64,000 nt of DNA, from positions 1 to 64,000 of the forward strand of contig QKWP01000584.1 of NCBI GenBank assembly GCA_003550325.1, given 5' to 3'. The position numbers and the translations under genes are program-made. This stretch comes from Gigaspora rosea (taxonomy: Eukaryota > Glomeromycota > Glomeromycetes > Diversisporales > Gigasporaceae). Below are positions 12,353 to 24,138 of the stretch, in pieces. The notes under the pieces are model-generated. The model ran no database searches and was not told the DNA's origin. It worked only from the letters and a program-made list of their open reading frames with translations. Each line of letters starts with the position of its first letter. Position 1 is the first letter of the stretch.

Positions 12353-12626
12353 TCTTGGTTATACTTACCAGGATAGTACTGAAATTGAAAAATATGAACC
12401 TAAGACATTTATCAACTATCAAATACCTATAAGATCAGATTGCTCTGATAGGTTATGTGATCTTGGGCAACATTGTAGAAGTGGAATAGCAGTTGAAGTG
12501 GACATATATAAGGCACTCACTTATTATCAAAAACCCACTATAGATAAATGCGAAGCTTCTGTGCAGCATATGAGAAATGTTCAAAGAATTTCAAGAAAAG
12601 CAGATAATTTAGAAGTCTGCTATTAA

Positions 12627-13118
12627 AAAGAAATAGATGCAATTAAAGATGAAGGTGCCGCATTTGAATAAAATCTGAAATCTACTGAAAGTATAAAACA
12701 GACGAAAGATACAAGGCAATCAAAGCTGTGTATAAAGCATGAAAGACAAAAATTAAATTGTTTAAGGTTCAAACCAATTTAATAAGAAGTGAAAAGGAGT
12801 TGCTGAAATGAAGAAAGATGATGATAAAAGGGAAGCATGTAGAGAAAGTCTTGATGATATATGCAAAACGTGGTTGTTGAAAGTTGAGAATATCAGGCAA
12901 AAATAAATGCTGCAGAGTGATATGATAGATGAGATTCCTGATACAAATAAGAGGCATAAAGGAAATATAGATATTGGAATCATAATAAGGCCCCAGAAAA
13001 AGGTTAACAGATATGAACCTGCAAAATTGAAATATAAAGAAAAAGAAAAAAAATACATACCAAATGGATTTGAGGAAATCCGGAGTTGTTATATAACTTC
13101 TGAATTTTGAATTCAAAA
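12627..13118 (+). pseudogene. Decayed lysine-rich coding relic
   Basis: Downstream of the Sel1 fragment the plus strand keeps a coding-like character: stop-interrupted Lys/Glu-rich frames, then an open frame 12907-13110 reading KKVNRYEPAKLKYKEKEKKY. A related stretch occurs at about 16310-16500 (shared GTTAAATT(G/A)TTTAAG and GTTGARAATATYAG-like blocks). It may be the continuation of the Sel1 gene or a neighbouring gene; no domain is recognised. Confidence 0.35.
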
Positions 13119-13385
13119 AATCAGTAAAGATACGGATAAACTAGTCCTAAAGGTGCGGTTAGTATTCAGAACAGTGTTCCGGTGATACAAGATGGACCAG
13201 CAGAAGGCAAAAGATCAGAGGGTTTAAATAGGTAATGCCAGTATGTGGGTTACAGGTATGGCAGCTAAGGTAGAACCTTCGAGTAGCTACTTAAATAGGC
13301 AACCAAAATTGCAGGTGTAGCTAGTTGTACTCTCGTCAATGTACAAATGTCAGATTTCCCTCTATGTAGGGTGCTGAGGTCTAAT

Positions 13386-13775
13386 TAAAGATGTGCGAAT
13401 GCAAGTTTTTTTGGCTTTGCATCACATAATGCAGCATTATGTCACATGATGCATTATGCAAATCTGTACAATATACTATGGCCTATATGCAGTGAACAGA
13501 CTTTGTATTATTACTGAGAGGTTATTGAATTTGAGAACATAAAATATTTGATTTATATGGTGGAAACAGACCTGGTAGATCAATTTTTATTGGATTTCAC
13601 AAGTCATAAATTTTATAGGAACAAGTGTCTATAAAGCAATTGTTGAAGAAATGAATAAATCAAAATTACATAATAACTTCTATGTGCATTTCTAAATTTT
13701 AGCCAACTTGCATCGCATTATGTAGCATTATGTAGCATGCAACATCGTCTACATAATGCGTACGGCACATCTCTA
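13386..13775. mobile_element. hAT MITE, 390 bp
   Basis: The ends are TAAAGATGTGC and GCACATCTCTA, flanked by an exact 8-bp duplication GGTCTAAT (13378-13385 and 13776-13783). Terminal TA(G/A)AGATGTGC is typical of hAT. The subterminal regions repeat GCATTATG/CATAATGC motifs many times in both orientations, likely transposase-binding repeats. No coding capacity. Confidence 0.9.
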
Positions 13776-13840
13776 GGTCTAATATATCTTGAATAAAAGC
13801 TAATCCCCAAAGTGGGCACTTTGACACTAAAAAAAAAAAA

Positions 13841-13855
13841 NNNNNNNNNNNNNNN
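13841..13855. other. Assembly gap inside a poly(A) tract
   Basis: Fifteen N bases sit between long A runs on either side. The gap is most likely due to collapse of the homopolymer, so no gene is expected to be hidden here. Confidence 0.95.
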
Positions 13856-13901
<46 letters not shown>

Positions 13902-13913
13902 GTAAGAATATTG

Positions 13914-15203
13914 GTAGACTACTACCATTTATCTACAACAATCTAGATGACTGGGAAAAAAGGATGTATAGTAAAAAAATGCAAAAAAATAAAAAAAAGA
14001 AAAAAGGCCTCATGAAAGTATCTCACAGCAATCACATGGATTGAACCATGAAAAAAAAAACAAAAAAACTTATGGTATTCTTGAAGTCAATCAGCAAACA
14101 AATTATACAAAGAAATTGTTAGTAATTCAATGGAGCTCATGCTTCAAGCAGGGAAAGATATTGATCAAAAATTTTGATCTCTGATGGGTTCGATTTCTGA
14201 TCACAGGAATCGATAGCTACATTTGATGATTAGTCGGTTACTTGCACTGATTACTACATTTTTTGCTCATACAATTTCTACATTTCTATAATCTAGTTAT
14301 TATATACTTCCAGGTAATGATTACTACATTTCTATATAGTAAATTCCTATTACAACATTTTTTGTAAATATTCATAGCTCTTACCTCATTCTGGGTAATT
14401 GGGTAATTATGGTGGGAATATAAAAAGATCATTAAATAAAAAGAGACAGTTAGTTTACTTTATTTTTCCTTTAAGCATTTTTCAATTATTCTTAGATAGT
14501 TTTTTTACTCACATGTATATAATTCACTCTCAAAAATCTAATAAATTGCTCTTCCAAAATATTTATAAAATACATTCATTTATAAATATCTAAACCCTTA
14601 ATAATTGTGGCCCAGTAGCTAAATTGGCATATAAGTTCTGAAAGTCTCTCCCAAGGCCATAATACCTGCTTAGACCTGAAACTTAGCCCAAAAATTATTT
14701 GTATACCTGAGCCTGGCCTGTGAAAAAAAAGCTCATAGAATAAACTGGGCTGTGCCTTATTTAAAACTATACCCGGTCCAGCCCAGCCCACAAATTTATA
14801 TGCATTACTAAAATTTTTCACTTATGAAAAATTAACTTCAAACAGTCTAAAACTAAATATTAATATACATATTTGTCGCATATAAGTCATAAAGTTTCGA
14901 TCAAGCCTTTATTCACCTCTAATTATTTTCAACAAAAATTTGTTTTTAAAAAAATTTCAATTCCTATTTTCCATTTTTGACCAAACTAAGCTTTTATTCA
15001 ATTTAATTATTTTTTGACAAAAATTCATTTTTAAAAAAATTGTGTAAAATTTCAATCAAATTCTTTGGGAAGACCTATTTTCATTCAAACAAAGCTTTTA
15101 TTCTTTTTTGATGAAATATGTTAGTTTTTAAAAAACTATAGATCGTGTTGAAGGAATGAATGATTTTGGTAACTCTTACAAAAATAGGATCAGAATTGAT
15201 AAG
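13914..15203. other. No gene; old repeat fragments
   Basis: Around 14605-14800 GC-richer sequence with GGCCCAG, GCCTGGCC and CCAGCCCAGCCC motifs resembles the sequence at 17650-17830 and looks like an old hAT-type MITE, without ends that could be fixed. At 14890-15130 three imperfect direct repeats of roughly 90-130 bp share AAGCTTTTATTC and AAATTT-rich blocks. The remainder is AT-rich. Confidence 0.4.
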
Positions 15204-15205
15204 TA

Positions 15206-16001
15206 CAGTGGCCTACTATATTATTGTGGACACTTTTCAAAAATTTATACAGAGCTAAATACATAAGGTATCAAGATAAAAATTAAATAATATATTCTTT
15301 AAATCTATATCTTTAAATAAAAAAAGTTTAAAAAATATATGCTACAGTTTTTAAAATAATTAAGTTTAAGTAAATTTTTAAATTTTTACATTTGACCAGT
15401 TTTCTAAATTCTAATATAGTTTTTATAGTAAGCAGAATTACTAAATATAGTAATAGATAAACTTAAATTTTTTATTAATAAACTAGCAATTTTTTTTAAA
15501 TAAATTTATTTAGTATAACAAAATGCACATATCTTTAAAATTTTATAATTTTTCAAAAAAATTTTATTTAATTACTATATATAGCAATAAAATTACTATA
15601 TTTGGTAATTAATATAATTTTGAATTAAAAATTGCATTTTATATTTAGAAATAATAGCTATCTTAAATTTTTATAAAATTTTAAAAAATTTTGGGATTAT
15701 ATATAATTTGTTATGCTGAATAATTTTTGAAATTCAATTAGCTTATTAATAAAAAATTAATTTTTATTATGCAGTTATTTTTTTAATTAATTTTGCACAA
15801 CAATAAAAACTGGTCAAACATAAAACTAAAATTTTAATTAAATTTAGTTATTTTAAAAACTGTAGCATAAAATTTTTTAAACTTTTTTTATTTAAAAGAT
15901 ATAGATTTAAAGAATTTATAATTTAATTTTAGCTTAATATCTATATATTTAGCTCTGTATAAATTTTTAAAAAGTGTTCACAATAATATAGTAGGCCACT
16001 A
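15206..16001. mobile_element. Palindromic mariner-like element, 796 bp
   Basis: The left end CAGTGGCCTACTATATTATT is reverse-complemented at the right end (AATAATATAGTAGGCCACTA). TA dinucleotides flank both sides (15204-15205, 16002-16003), as in Tc1/mariner. Inverted similarity continues towards the centre on both arms (for example ACTTTTYAAAAATTTATACAGAGC and GGTCAAA blocks), so the whole element is one near-continuous inverted repeat that could fold into a hairpin of several hundred base pairs. No transposase. Confidence 0.85.
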
Positions 16002-16003
16002 TA

Positions 16004-16554
16004 TGAATCCAAGACATTCAATAATTATCAAGAATCTACTGATACGGTCATACTAGTATAATGTGGGTCTTAAGCATTCTTATTACAGTAGAATCGGCCT
16101 AACTAAAGATAAAAATAAGAATGTATTAAGTGCCGTGAAAAACAAACCCAAATCTCATATGTGTCATCCAAATATTCTATCTGTATGATATCACAAGGAA
16201 TATGATGGAGTTAAAGGTTGCACCAAGAGTGAATCGAATGGAACTGAAGCTGAAGAGGGAAAACCAACTGAAGGTGTGGAACGTTAGAAGCTGCATGTGT
16301 AGAGTGTAAAAAAAAAGTTAAATTATTTAAGACCCGGTTTAGTGTAATTAAATATAATAAAAGCCTACCTAGTGAATGAAAGTATAATATAGCTGGTGAG
16401 TCTTATAAAAATTACTCAGAAGCTAATGGTGCTTGTAGAGTTTGGATGATGAAGGTCAAAAATATTAGAGATGTGAAGTTGGTGGGAACAGAAGAAATGC
16501 AAAGACAGAAATAGAATTCTCGATATGAATATAGATCAAATACTGATGAAAAAA
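16004..16554 (+). other. Decayed coding-like sequence
   Basis: Stop-interrupted frames include NYSEANGACRVWMMKVKNIR around 16410-16470. Short blocks resemble the relic at 12700-12900, suggesting a duplicated and decayed gene. No family is recognised. Confidence 0.3.
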
Positions 16555-16850
16555 TCTTTAGCTCAATTTTTATTCTTTTATTAGTATAATTATGTATTTC
16601 TTATATTGGTATAGTTATGGCATAGTTGGGTAATTAGATCTCCAAATGGGTGATCAAAGCTCGAAATAGGTAGTAAAAGCTCCAATCGAAAGATTAAAGC
16701 TCCCCTACGAATTAAAACTATATAAGGGTTTAGTTTTCGCTTATGAAGTGAGGCCAAGCATTTAACAATTGTAAATAGTATTTAGTATTATTGTGATAAC
16801 CCAATGTATTGATTTATATTAATAAAGAGAAATTTTATATCTGTAATTAT

Positions 16851-17528
16851 CATTGTATCTTGATTCCCCGAAAGCTAGTTACCCACCAGCTCATTTTACC
16901 GACCCCAAATTCCCGACAGAATGTTTCACCTACAGCATTTTTTGTTGACAGAATCTTTCCTCGACATACCATATTTTCGACCTCTTCTTTCCTTGACAGG
17001 ACATATTTTCGAAAAGACATTTTACTGACATGACGTATTTCAGAAAGAACATTTTTTCAACATGACATGTTTCTGACATCATTTTTCTGACAAGATCTTC
17101 CCCGATTAGAATTTTGTTTAAATAGGTAGAGTGATATATTCGTGTTCATCACAACACATGATAAGCACTTGGCCTAAATTAGGGTTAGGGTTAGGGTTTA
17201 GATTAGGGTTAGGGTTGATAGTGCTAGTAAACAAATGACGTACTGCATGATTTCACGTGATGTGATGATCACTGGGTTTATTGTTCTTGTCGAAAAAAGT
17301 GCATTCAATAAAACTTAGTGTCGGAGAAAAGTCAAATTAGAAATATGTCATGTCAGATAAATATCTGTCGAAAATATGAGATTTCTAGGAAAAGGGATGT
17401 CGAAAACATGGTTTATCGAGAAAAGATTCTGTCAACAAAAAGTGCTGTAGGTGAAACATTCTGTCGGGGATATGGGGTCGGTAAAATGAGCTGGCGGGTA
17501 ACTAACTTTCAGGGAATCATACCAAAAT
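16851..17528. mobile_element. Foldback element with MULE-like 9-bp duplication
   Basis: A 9-bp exact duplication TGTAATTAT flanks the element (16842-16850 and 17529-17537); the uninterrupted LTR relative at 29272 reads CGTAATTATG at this point, supporting the boundary. Long imperfect inverted arms run from 16851 to about 17100 and from about 17280 to 17528 (TTACCCACCAGCTCATTTTA versus TAAAATGAGCTGGCGGGTAA). The arms are built of short degenerate units around CGACA / TGTCG, and the centre holds telomere-like repeats. No coding capacity; open frames in the arms are incidental. A 9-bp duplication with long arms points to a MULE-type or foldback element. Confidence 0.87.
17179..17217 (+). repeat. 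Interstitial telomere-like repeats
   Basis: Five TTAGGG units and one degenerate unit are arranged in tandem in the loop of the foldback element. TTAGGG is the common fungal telomere repeat. Related CCCTAACCCT pieces occur at about 33313 and 34780, in the second copy again within a foldback element. Confidence 0.85.
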
Positions 17529-17638
17529 TGTAATTATATGTAATGATTTATTACTTTAAACCATTTAACCTTAAGTACTTTGGTTAATAATCAAACTAAA
17601 CTGGCACAATATCATCAAGTTCTCAATTGATTTTAACT

Positions 17639-19739
17639 ATAAGCTTACTGGTATTATCAGACCTAATCAGGCTTTCTTATAAAGCTTGAACCCAGCCTGT
17701 TATTTAACAAGCCCAATCTGTGTATGGCCCAAACAATAGTGAGCTCAAAATTTAAGGCCCAAATTGAACCAAATCCCAGCCTAGTCTGCAAGTTTCCGAG
17801 CTTAGTCCAGCCTATCCCATACCCTAGCTCTAACCTTATCCTAACCTTACCAACGCAACTTAATATTAATACTTTATTATGCTAATTCATATGTTTAGAT
17901 TTCACATTATGCCTGATCTTGAAATCTGATTTGTTTGTGGTCAGAAACTCTACAGACTAGGAATAGCGCATATCTGTAATAGCATAATCTGTGTATAAAT
18001 CTAATTTTACCACAGAAGCTTATGCAATAGCATATTCGCATATCGGGACTAATTTTGGATAATTAATAGAGCATAATCTGCACATAAAATAGCTGACATT
18101 AAAGATATCGGAATAATAAAGTTAATAAAGGATTTACTTATGTCAACATTAGAAATTTTACATTTTTGATATAAAAGAGCATGCTCAGAAGGTAATTGTT
18201 ATAGTTAAATTTTGTGTTAGCTATGACATCTCAGTTTTTTGCCATTGTTGTTGTTGCTAGAGATAGGTTTCATGAGTGCGCATAATTCCTCAATTTCACG
18301 CATGAATGCACATTAATGCGCATATTTCTGAATTACAGTATGCGAGTTTTATTCTATCAAAATTTTATATAGAAAAATTAAATATAAAATAAGTTGTACA
18401 TTGAAATTTATGCCAGTGAAATCACATGATCCATGTAACTAAAAGTAAGTAATTCCAAAGATCTACAATATTAATACACAGAAAGATCTAGAAATGTCAT
18501 ATGATTTATGGACATTCATGTTCACCTAATTTATTGATCTGCATGCCCCTGATTAATTAGATTAAATAATCCACGTAATATATCATTAAACGCAGTGTCA
18601 TATATCAGCATGCCAATAGGCCTAGTGAATAGTTTATTAGATGTATTTAATAAAGTAATTAATTAATTAATAGCATAATTATTAAAGTAATTATATTACA
18701 AAAATATACTAAGTAATAAGATCAGATACTCTAAGTAAAATGTTTATAACCCCTAAAAATCATATAAATTGAAACTAGTACTTTATATCTAATCTATATT
18801 ATATTATATTTAAAAAACAAAATCTTTATAACTGTGCTCTAACTCTAAAAATATTTAGAGATAGTTATAATTACTACTAGTTATTTTGAATTTCTCAATC
18901 TAAACCATATACTTTCGTTAAGTAGCAGAATTTTTTTGTGATAATTCAATACAAACTAACTTAGCATATTTATGAATATTATATAATGCAAATTTACAGA
19001 TTTTAACTAAGATTCTAAAGTTTTATACAAAGTTCCCATAGCAAAGTCACAGGCAGGTGTCAAATTATATAAGATAAGCAATGATGAAGTTTACAATTAG
19101 CAAATTTGTAAAAATTTATATATATAGACAAAATCTGATTAAGAATTAATATGTATATCTTTATTTAGATATATTATCATTAATAAAGATAAAAATTAAA
19201 AAATCTTTTTTATTATACGGTATCATGCACATTTTATTATAAAATGTGCATTTTTTCTACACAATAATCTTGCAATTTAATTGTTTCCTGGCCTATGTGT
19301 AGATTCCATTTTTGCTTGACATAAAGAACCCAGAATTTTCAAGAAATATAGTAATTTACCTGGTAAAATAATGATGGGTTAGTAACTTACAAAAAATTTA
19401 TAAATTATGATAATTTTACAACCCTTGATTGCATATTTCACATGTTTCTACTTAATTTACATAATTTGCATTATAATTCTAAAAAATTTATCAAATAATT
19501 TGTATAAATTGAATCATAAAGCAGGCATAATTTCGGGTCTGTCACAGCATAAAATAAGGATCCTTAGTTAAGTCTTATTAAATATATAAGTAGCTAAAAA
19601 TAGACAACTAAAATGGAAACGAGGATAAAATAACTAGAAAATAAGAATCTGATATAAGTCCGAACAAAAAATGAAATTCTTTATCTGTTATGTGTAACCT
19701 CAAGTAAGTTACAATTCTCAATTTTTTATTGGATATTCA
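17639..19739. other. No gene; AT-rich DNA with minor hairpin
   Basis: GC-richer fragments at 17650-17830 (AACCCAGCCTG, AAGGCCCAAATTG) resemble 14605-14800. At 17930-18340 repeated GCGCATA/AGCATA motifs hint at an old MITE without definable ends. TGCACATTTTATTATAAAATGTGCA at 19227-19251 (given here as arms TGCACATTTTA and TAAAATGTGCA) is a perfect short hairpin. No ORF is convincing. Confidence 0.4.
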
Positions 19740-19748
19740 GATATCCAT

Positions 19749-19850
19749 AACTACCCCAACAGCACCCCGAAAAATTTTGCGATATGTGATGCCCTAGCCA
19801 ATCAGATTACTAGATTAACACATAATAAGATCAACAATATACATGTATAT
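19749..19850 (+). repeat. MULE left terminal inverted repeat
   Basis: The sequence contains AAAATTTTGCGATATGTGAT, CTAGCCAATCA and ATTACTAGATTAACACATAAT, all recovered in reverse complement at the right end. This is where the transposase would bind. Small differences include a short indel (AATAAGATCAACAA versus AATCAACAA). Confidence 0.9.
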
Positions 19851-20805
19851 GCTTACTACTAAAAATTGATAACGAGAAATTTTGCTCTTTGTTATAATAA
19901 ATTAAATCAATTGTAACCTCTTCCAAGATACACAGTAATGACTCATTTTTCAAAATACTTATATGCACAACATATCATTTCGATTTTGACATGAACCTTT
20001 TAACTAAAAATAAATAAATAGTTTTTTGCGAAAAAAAAAGAATAAAAAGATAAAGTTATCATCATATAAAAACTATTATAATACTTGTAATTTATTGTTA
20101 AATAAATTTCTATTACTTTAAATTGGTTTTTTTGGCTTTATAGAGTACCTTAAGTATATAGATATGTTGATAAATAAATAGACAAGTTAGTATACAAGAA
20201 GGCTAGGATTAGTAATAGACAAGAAAGCTAGAATTAGTATAGACGAAGAAGTTAATAGAAAACACAAAAAATATGTAGATAGGTAAATTAGTAAGTAAGT
20301 AGATAGTCAGACAGATTAGTACATATGTGAGCGAGTAACAATTAAGATGAGAAAAGGAGTTGAGTGTGTAGATAATATAGAATTAAATAGATACGTAAAT
20401 TAAGTAGAAGAATGATAATTTAAATTAAAATTAGTAGGTGTACAAAATAAATAAAGTTGAATAAATGTATGAAAAATATAATAGCGAAATAAGAATTAAG
20501 TAAATAAAAATTAAGTGGTTATGTTAGTAAAATAAATATATTTATTTTTTTAAAATTTACTTTAAGTTCGATCTTACTTTTCTCAAAATATTTTATCAGA
20601 TACGTACACATGGGAACATTTTGGAAATGGCAGGTTCTTTTAAAGGTAGGGTTCAGTTTACTTATTTTGTATAAATGTACATCGATATCAAATTTAAAAC
20701 TCAGCTATGCAATGTCGTAATTATTACATCATTTATAATATATATACTATTTACGATTTTTAAAATTTTTTTTTATCTTTTTTTTTTGAACTCTCAAGAA
20801 AAAAT

Positions 20806-23175
20806 ATGGATATAAAAAAATGTATAAAATGTAATAAAACTTTACCCTCACATGAATTTATTAATAAAACTAACCATCAAGTAACAAATTGTTCTGAATG
20901 TTGTTCTAAATCCTCTATTTTTTATAAACAATCCCTCAAATATAAACCAATAACGGAGCTTTTATCACAAAAAGAAATGTCAAAAAAGCTTTATGAACAA
21001 GTCCTGCAAATTACTACGAATGAATATTTGGAAAATGAATCAGTAAAAATTAATTTTAAATGTGATATTTCACTTGATGTAAATGAAGATGATCCGCAAA
21101 AATTATCCAAAATCATTGCTGAGTCGTTGAAGAATGCTGATGGTTATTATTATATTTATAAGGATTGTTATTCTTCAACAAAAGATAATGCTTTCACTAT
21201 TCGATATAATTGCTCTCATTGCCGATCAATTGCTAAAAAACCTAGAAAACATGAAAATATTGAAGATCAAAGAGATCGAATTCCAATTGATAGGTTTGAT
21301 TGTAATGGACAAATTAAGATTATTCTTAATTTAAGATTAAATAGTGCATCGATTCATCTTCAACATTTAATGCTTCATAAACGACCAGAAAGATTTGGTG
21401 TTAATGAAATAATTAAAGAAGAAATTAAAAAAAATCTCCATCTTAATCCAAGTGAAATATATCAAATTTTAGAACATGATCATCCTAATTTAACTCAGAA
21501 ACAAATTCACGCATGGTGGGCAACTTTGCTTAAAAAAGAATATGTTCGTGATAATAATGATCAACTAAATTCAGCAAAAATTTTTTTACATGAAAGTGGT
21601 TACAAAATTGTACTTAGTAGTAGTGTCGAACCAATTAGATATTTAGGTTTTACAACACCATTTTTTGAAAAATTAATGAAAAATAAGGAAATCATTGTTG
21701 ACTCTACCTTCAAAATGAATGCATTAGGATTTGAACTTTATTCAATTATTGGACAATTTAATGGCTCTGGTTTTGCAATGGCATACCTATTTGTTGAAGG
21801 AAAAAACAAAAAAGATGGTATTGCAACAGAAATTTTAGCATTATTCTTTGAATCTTTACATAATTTAGGAATGGATAATGTTCAATTTTTTCTTACAGAC
21901 AAGGATTACACACAAATTTCTGCTGCATGAAGAGTCTGGACAAATGCTAAAATACAAATTTGTTTGTGGCACATTAAAAGAGCACTAAAAAAACGTCTTA
22001 CAGATAATACACCTCCAAAAATTATTAATTATAGTTCTCATTCAGCAAATCAAGCATTGAATTTTATTGATATTGAATTCTATCCACAAATGAATGAAAT
22101 TCAAAAAAAAAATTTTCTTTTTTGTCCCAAAGAAAATAGATCTATAATTATCGATATGGTAGAAAAGCATATGCTTTTACATTCTTTAATTCCTAATGCA
22201 AATGGAACTTTTTTATCACCTGAAGAAATATGGCAACAATCAACATATGAGATTTATAATTTTTGTGTCAATAATGATTTACGGCATGTTTGGATATATT
22301 TGTGGAATAGTTGGTATCAAAAGGAGGCTTGGGTTTTATGGGCACGATCTGATGTACCAGGAAAAATTTGTTTATTTAGAACAACAATGCTTTGTGAGTC
22401 ACACTGGAAGGTCATCAAGCGAGATTACTTGTTAAAATTTTTTCGTCCTCGCATCGATTTAGTAATATACTGTATATTATTCTTACTCGTATGATTCCTC
22501 ATAATCAAAGTCAATATGATAAATATTTTCATGTTCGTGAAAGACCTTCATGGAGAAAGGATTTTAAAAAGGAATGGATTGTATTACAAAAAACCAAAAT
22601 CAATAATGCTTATTTTACAAATACTGAAAACTGGATTTGTAGCTGTTTAGCATTTTTAAAAAGTCGCTTTATGCTATGCAAGCATTTAGTACAGGCTTCT
22701 ACTTTTGAAATTAATCCATCCTTTTTTTTAATGTTCAACGACAAGAAAGTTACCCATTTATATATTTACCACATGAAAGTATTTCAAATAGTTCTCTAAA
22801 AGAAAATTTATTTGAAAATTTACTTTATAATTCGAAAATAGGTATGTATAAAATTATATGTAATTATTATATATATTATGTTGATCCAAATTAATTAATT
22901 TCTTATATAATTTAGATACATTGAAGGACATAACTAACTCAAGAAGTAACGAAGAGTCATTGCAACTTTTTAGCAAATATAAATCTACATTACAAGATGC
23001 ATTAGAGATCGTTCAGGAGCAAGAAAATTCTAATAATATTCAATGGGCTGAAGCAGTTTAAAAAAGCTTTGAAGGAATTGAAAACTTAGTAAGAGATATT
23101 AAATCATATAAAAAAAGAAAAACAAACCCACGAACTTGGAAGGATCATAATAGACATACAATGTATCTAAAATAA
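20806..23175 (+). pseudogene. MULE transposase, one stop and two frameshifts
   Basis: The ATG at 20806 begins MDIKKCIKCNKTL with a CxxC...CxxC zinc ribbon (residues about 6-33), then a Cys2-His2 FAR1/FLYWCH-like finger (YNCSHC ... SIHLQHLMLHKRP, residues about 134-195). The MULE catalytic domain follows: IIVDSTFK (first Asp, residue about 302), LTDKD (second Asp) and ICLWHIKRAL (the C/H motif). TGA at 21928-21930 interrupts the frame just after LTDKDYTQISAA, where the frame continues RVWTNAK without a shift, so it looks like a point mutation of a Trp codon. Frameshifts occur near 22467 and 22730. A SWIM zinc finger (WICSCLAF...MLCKHLVQAS) lies at about 22625-22695. A 74-bp intron leads to a C-terminal exon ending PRTWKDHNRHTMYLK, with one further stop (23059-23061). 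Full length would be close to the family norm of 700-800 residues. Confidence 0.9.
22842..22915 (+). other. Spliceosomal intron in the transposase gene
   Basis: GTATGT at 22842 and TTTAG ending at 22915 bound 74 bp of AT-rich sequence. Splicing joins codon phase 1 (G|AT) and lets the reading frame run from LLYNSKI into DTLKDITNSRSNEE. Length and consensus are typical of fungal introns. Confidence 0.75.
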
Positions 23176-24138
23176 TGAATTGTATTGGGTACGTTATTTA
23201 TATTCATTTTTGCTAATCTGTTAATAAATATATTCAAGAATTCCAAACTATTTTATAATTATATAAATAGGACAAAGCTATAAACAACATTCAATTTATT
23301 TGCTTAACTTGGGTTATAAAAAAAAATAGATTTTAAAAACGAAATTTGGAATCGTGATTTTTTTTTAAAAAAATAACAATCCATCTTATTGATCTTAATG
23401 CAAGGTGTTTAATACATAAATTTTTAGATATTGATATAGTGCAAAGTTTCCATTTTATTAAATGAAATTAGCTAAAATAGATAAGTGATGAATTAAAATT
23501 AGACAAATAGAATGAAGAAAATATAAAATAGATAGTAACTAGATAGGCAGAAATTAATTGAGAAACGAAAAGAGATTCAGCAAATAAATATAATATTAGG
23601 TAATAAATTCTTTTCGTTGATTTATAGTATAAATTTAATTTGCTAAATATTCAATTTTTATTTCACTTATTTTATTTAATTCTAATTTATTTATTAACTA
23701 ATATGATTACTCGCATATTTGCTAATTCTAATATGCTTTATTTACTTTTATAATTTTTTTCACTTATTTGCTTAATTTCTATTTCATAATATCTATCAAT
23801 ACATCTGTTTATTTATTTATTTATTTACATTTTTCCTATTACACAATTTTATTTTATACACAAATTTCACCACTCTCAATTCCGTTTTCTAAAACAATTT
23901 AACTAATACAGTATTAGGAATTTATTCAATAGTAATTTATAAATGTTATAACAGTAATAACTCACCTTATTTAATTTTTTTTACAAGTCAAAATCTTATA
24001 TCTTGTCATACAAGGCTATATGTATAACCAATGCTAACCTTTTTAGTGTTTTCAAAGATTGAGAATATAAATTATTAGATTATAGTCTCTATTTGACAAT
24101 AAGCAAATTTTGAGCGAAATTTGAATAATATTAAATAC

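Larger units (their letters stand above)
10532..12626 (+). pseudogene. Sel1-repeat protein gene fragment, split by a hAT element
   Basis: After the insertion, 12353-12626 encodes two Sel1-like repeats: LGYTYQDSTEIEKYEPKTF, then DLGQHCRSGIAVEVDIYKAL followed by TYYQK. The N-terminal part of the first repeat lies before the insertion at about 10532-10573 and reads LAKTNHAKRTNDLG. Removing the element and one copy of its 8-bp duplication joins the two halves in frame within the conserved NxLGYxY motif. Sel1 repeats are helical scaffolds, often attached to kinases in Glomeromycotina. Upstream in the same frame a stop occurs (near 10528), and further stops follow at 12626, so the gene was already decaying. 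No kinase domain is visible here. Confidence 0.75.
13133..13898 (+). mobile_element. 5'-truncated SINE with long poly(A)
   Basis: Bases 13180-13345 match, in the same sense, the 3' half of the minus-strand SINE at 45514-46250 (shared GGGTTRCAGGTATGGCAGCT, TAGAACCTTC, GGCTAGTTGTACTCTC-like blocks). The copy ends in a long A tract (13829-13898, interrupted by an assembly gap). Flanking sequences TCAGTAAAGATA (from about 13120) and TCAGTAAGAATA (13899) form an imperfect target duplication. The tRNA head is missing, so it is 5'-truncated and not transcribable by its own promoter. A 390-bp hAT MITE has inserted into it. Confidence 0.7.
16555..17638 (+). mobile_element. Diverged LTR, split by a foldback element
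   Basis: Flanking the foldback at 16851-17528, the sequence matches the solo LTR at 28935-29382: AGCTCAATTTTTATT start, GTTGGGTAATTAGATCTCC, ACGAATTAA...TATA(T)A(A)GG, AATAAAGA, and TTTAAACCATTTAA. Net length without the insert is about 400 bp. Ends are worn and no flanking duplication could be read. Internal features fit an LTR promoter (TATAAGGG) and polyadenylation region. Confidence 0.75.

Noticed and set aside
12762..13116. Two overlapping minus-strand frames of 98 and 115 codons
   Set aside because: Phe/Leu/Ser-rich readings opposite a Lys-rich plus-strand relic; typical antisense shadows in AT-rich DNA.
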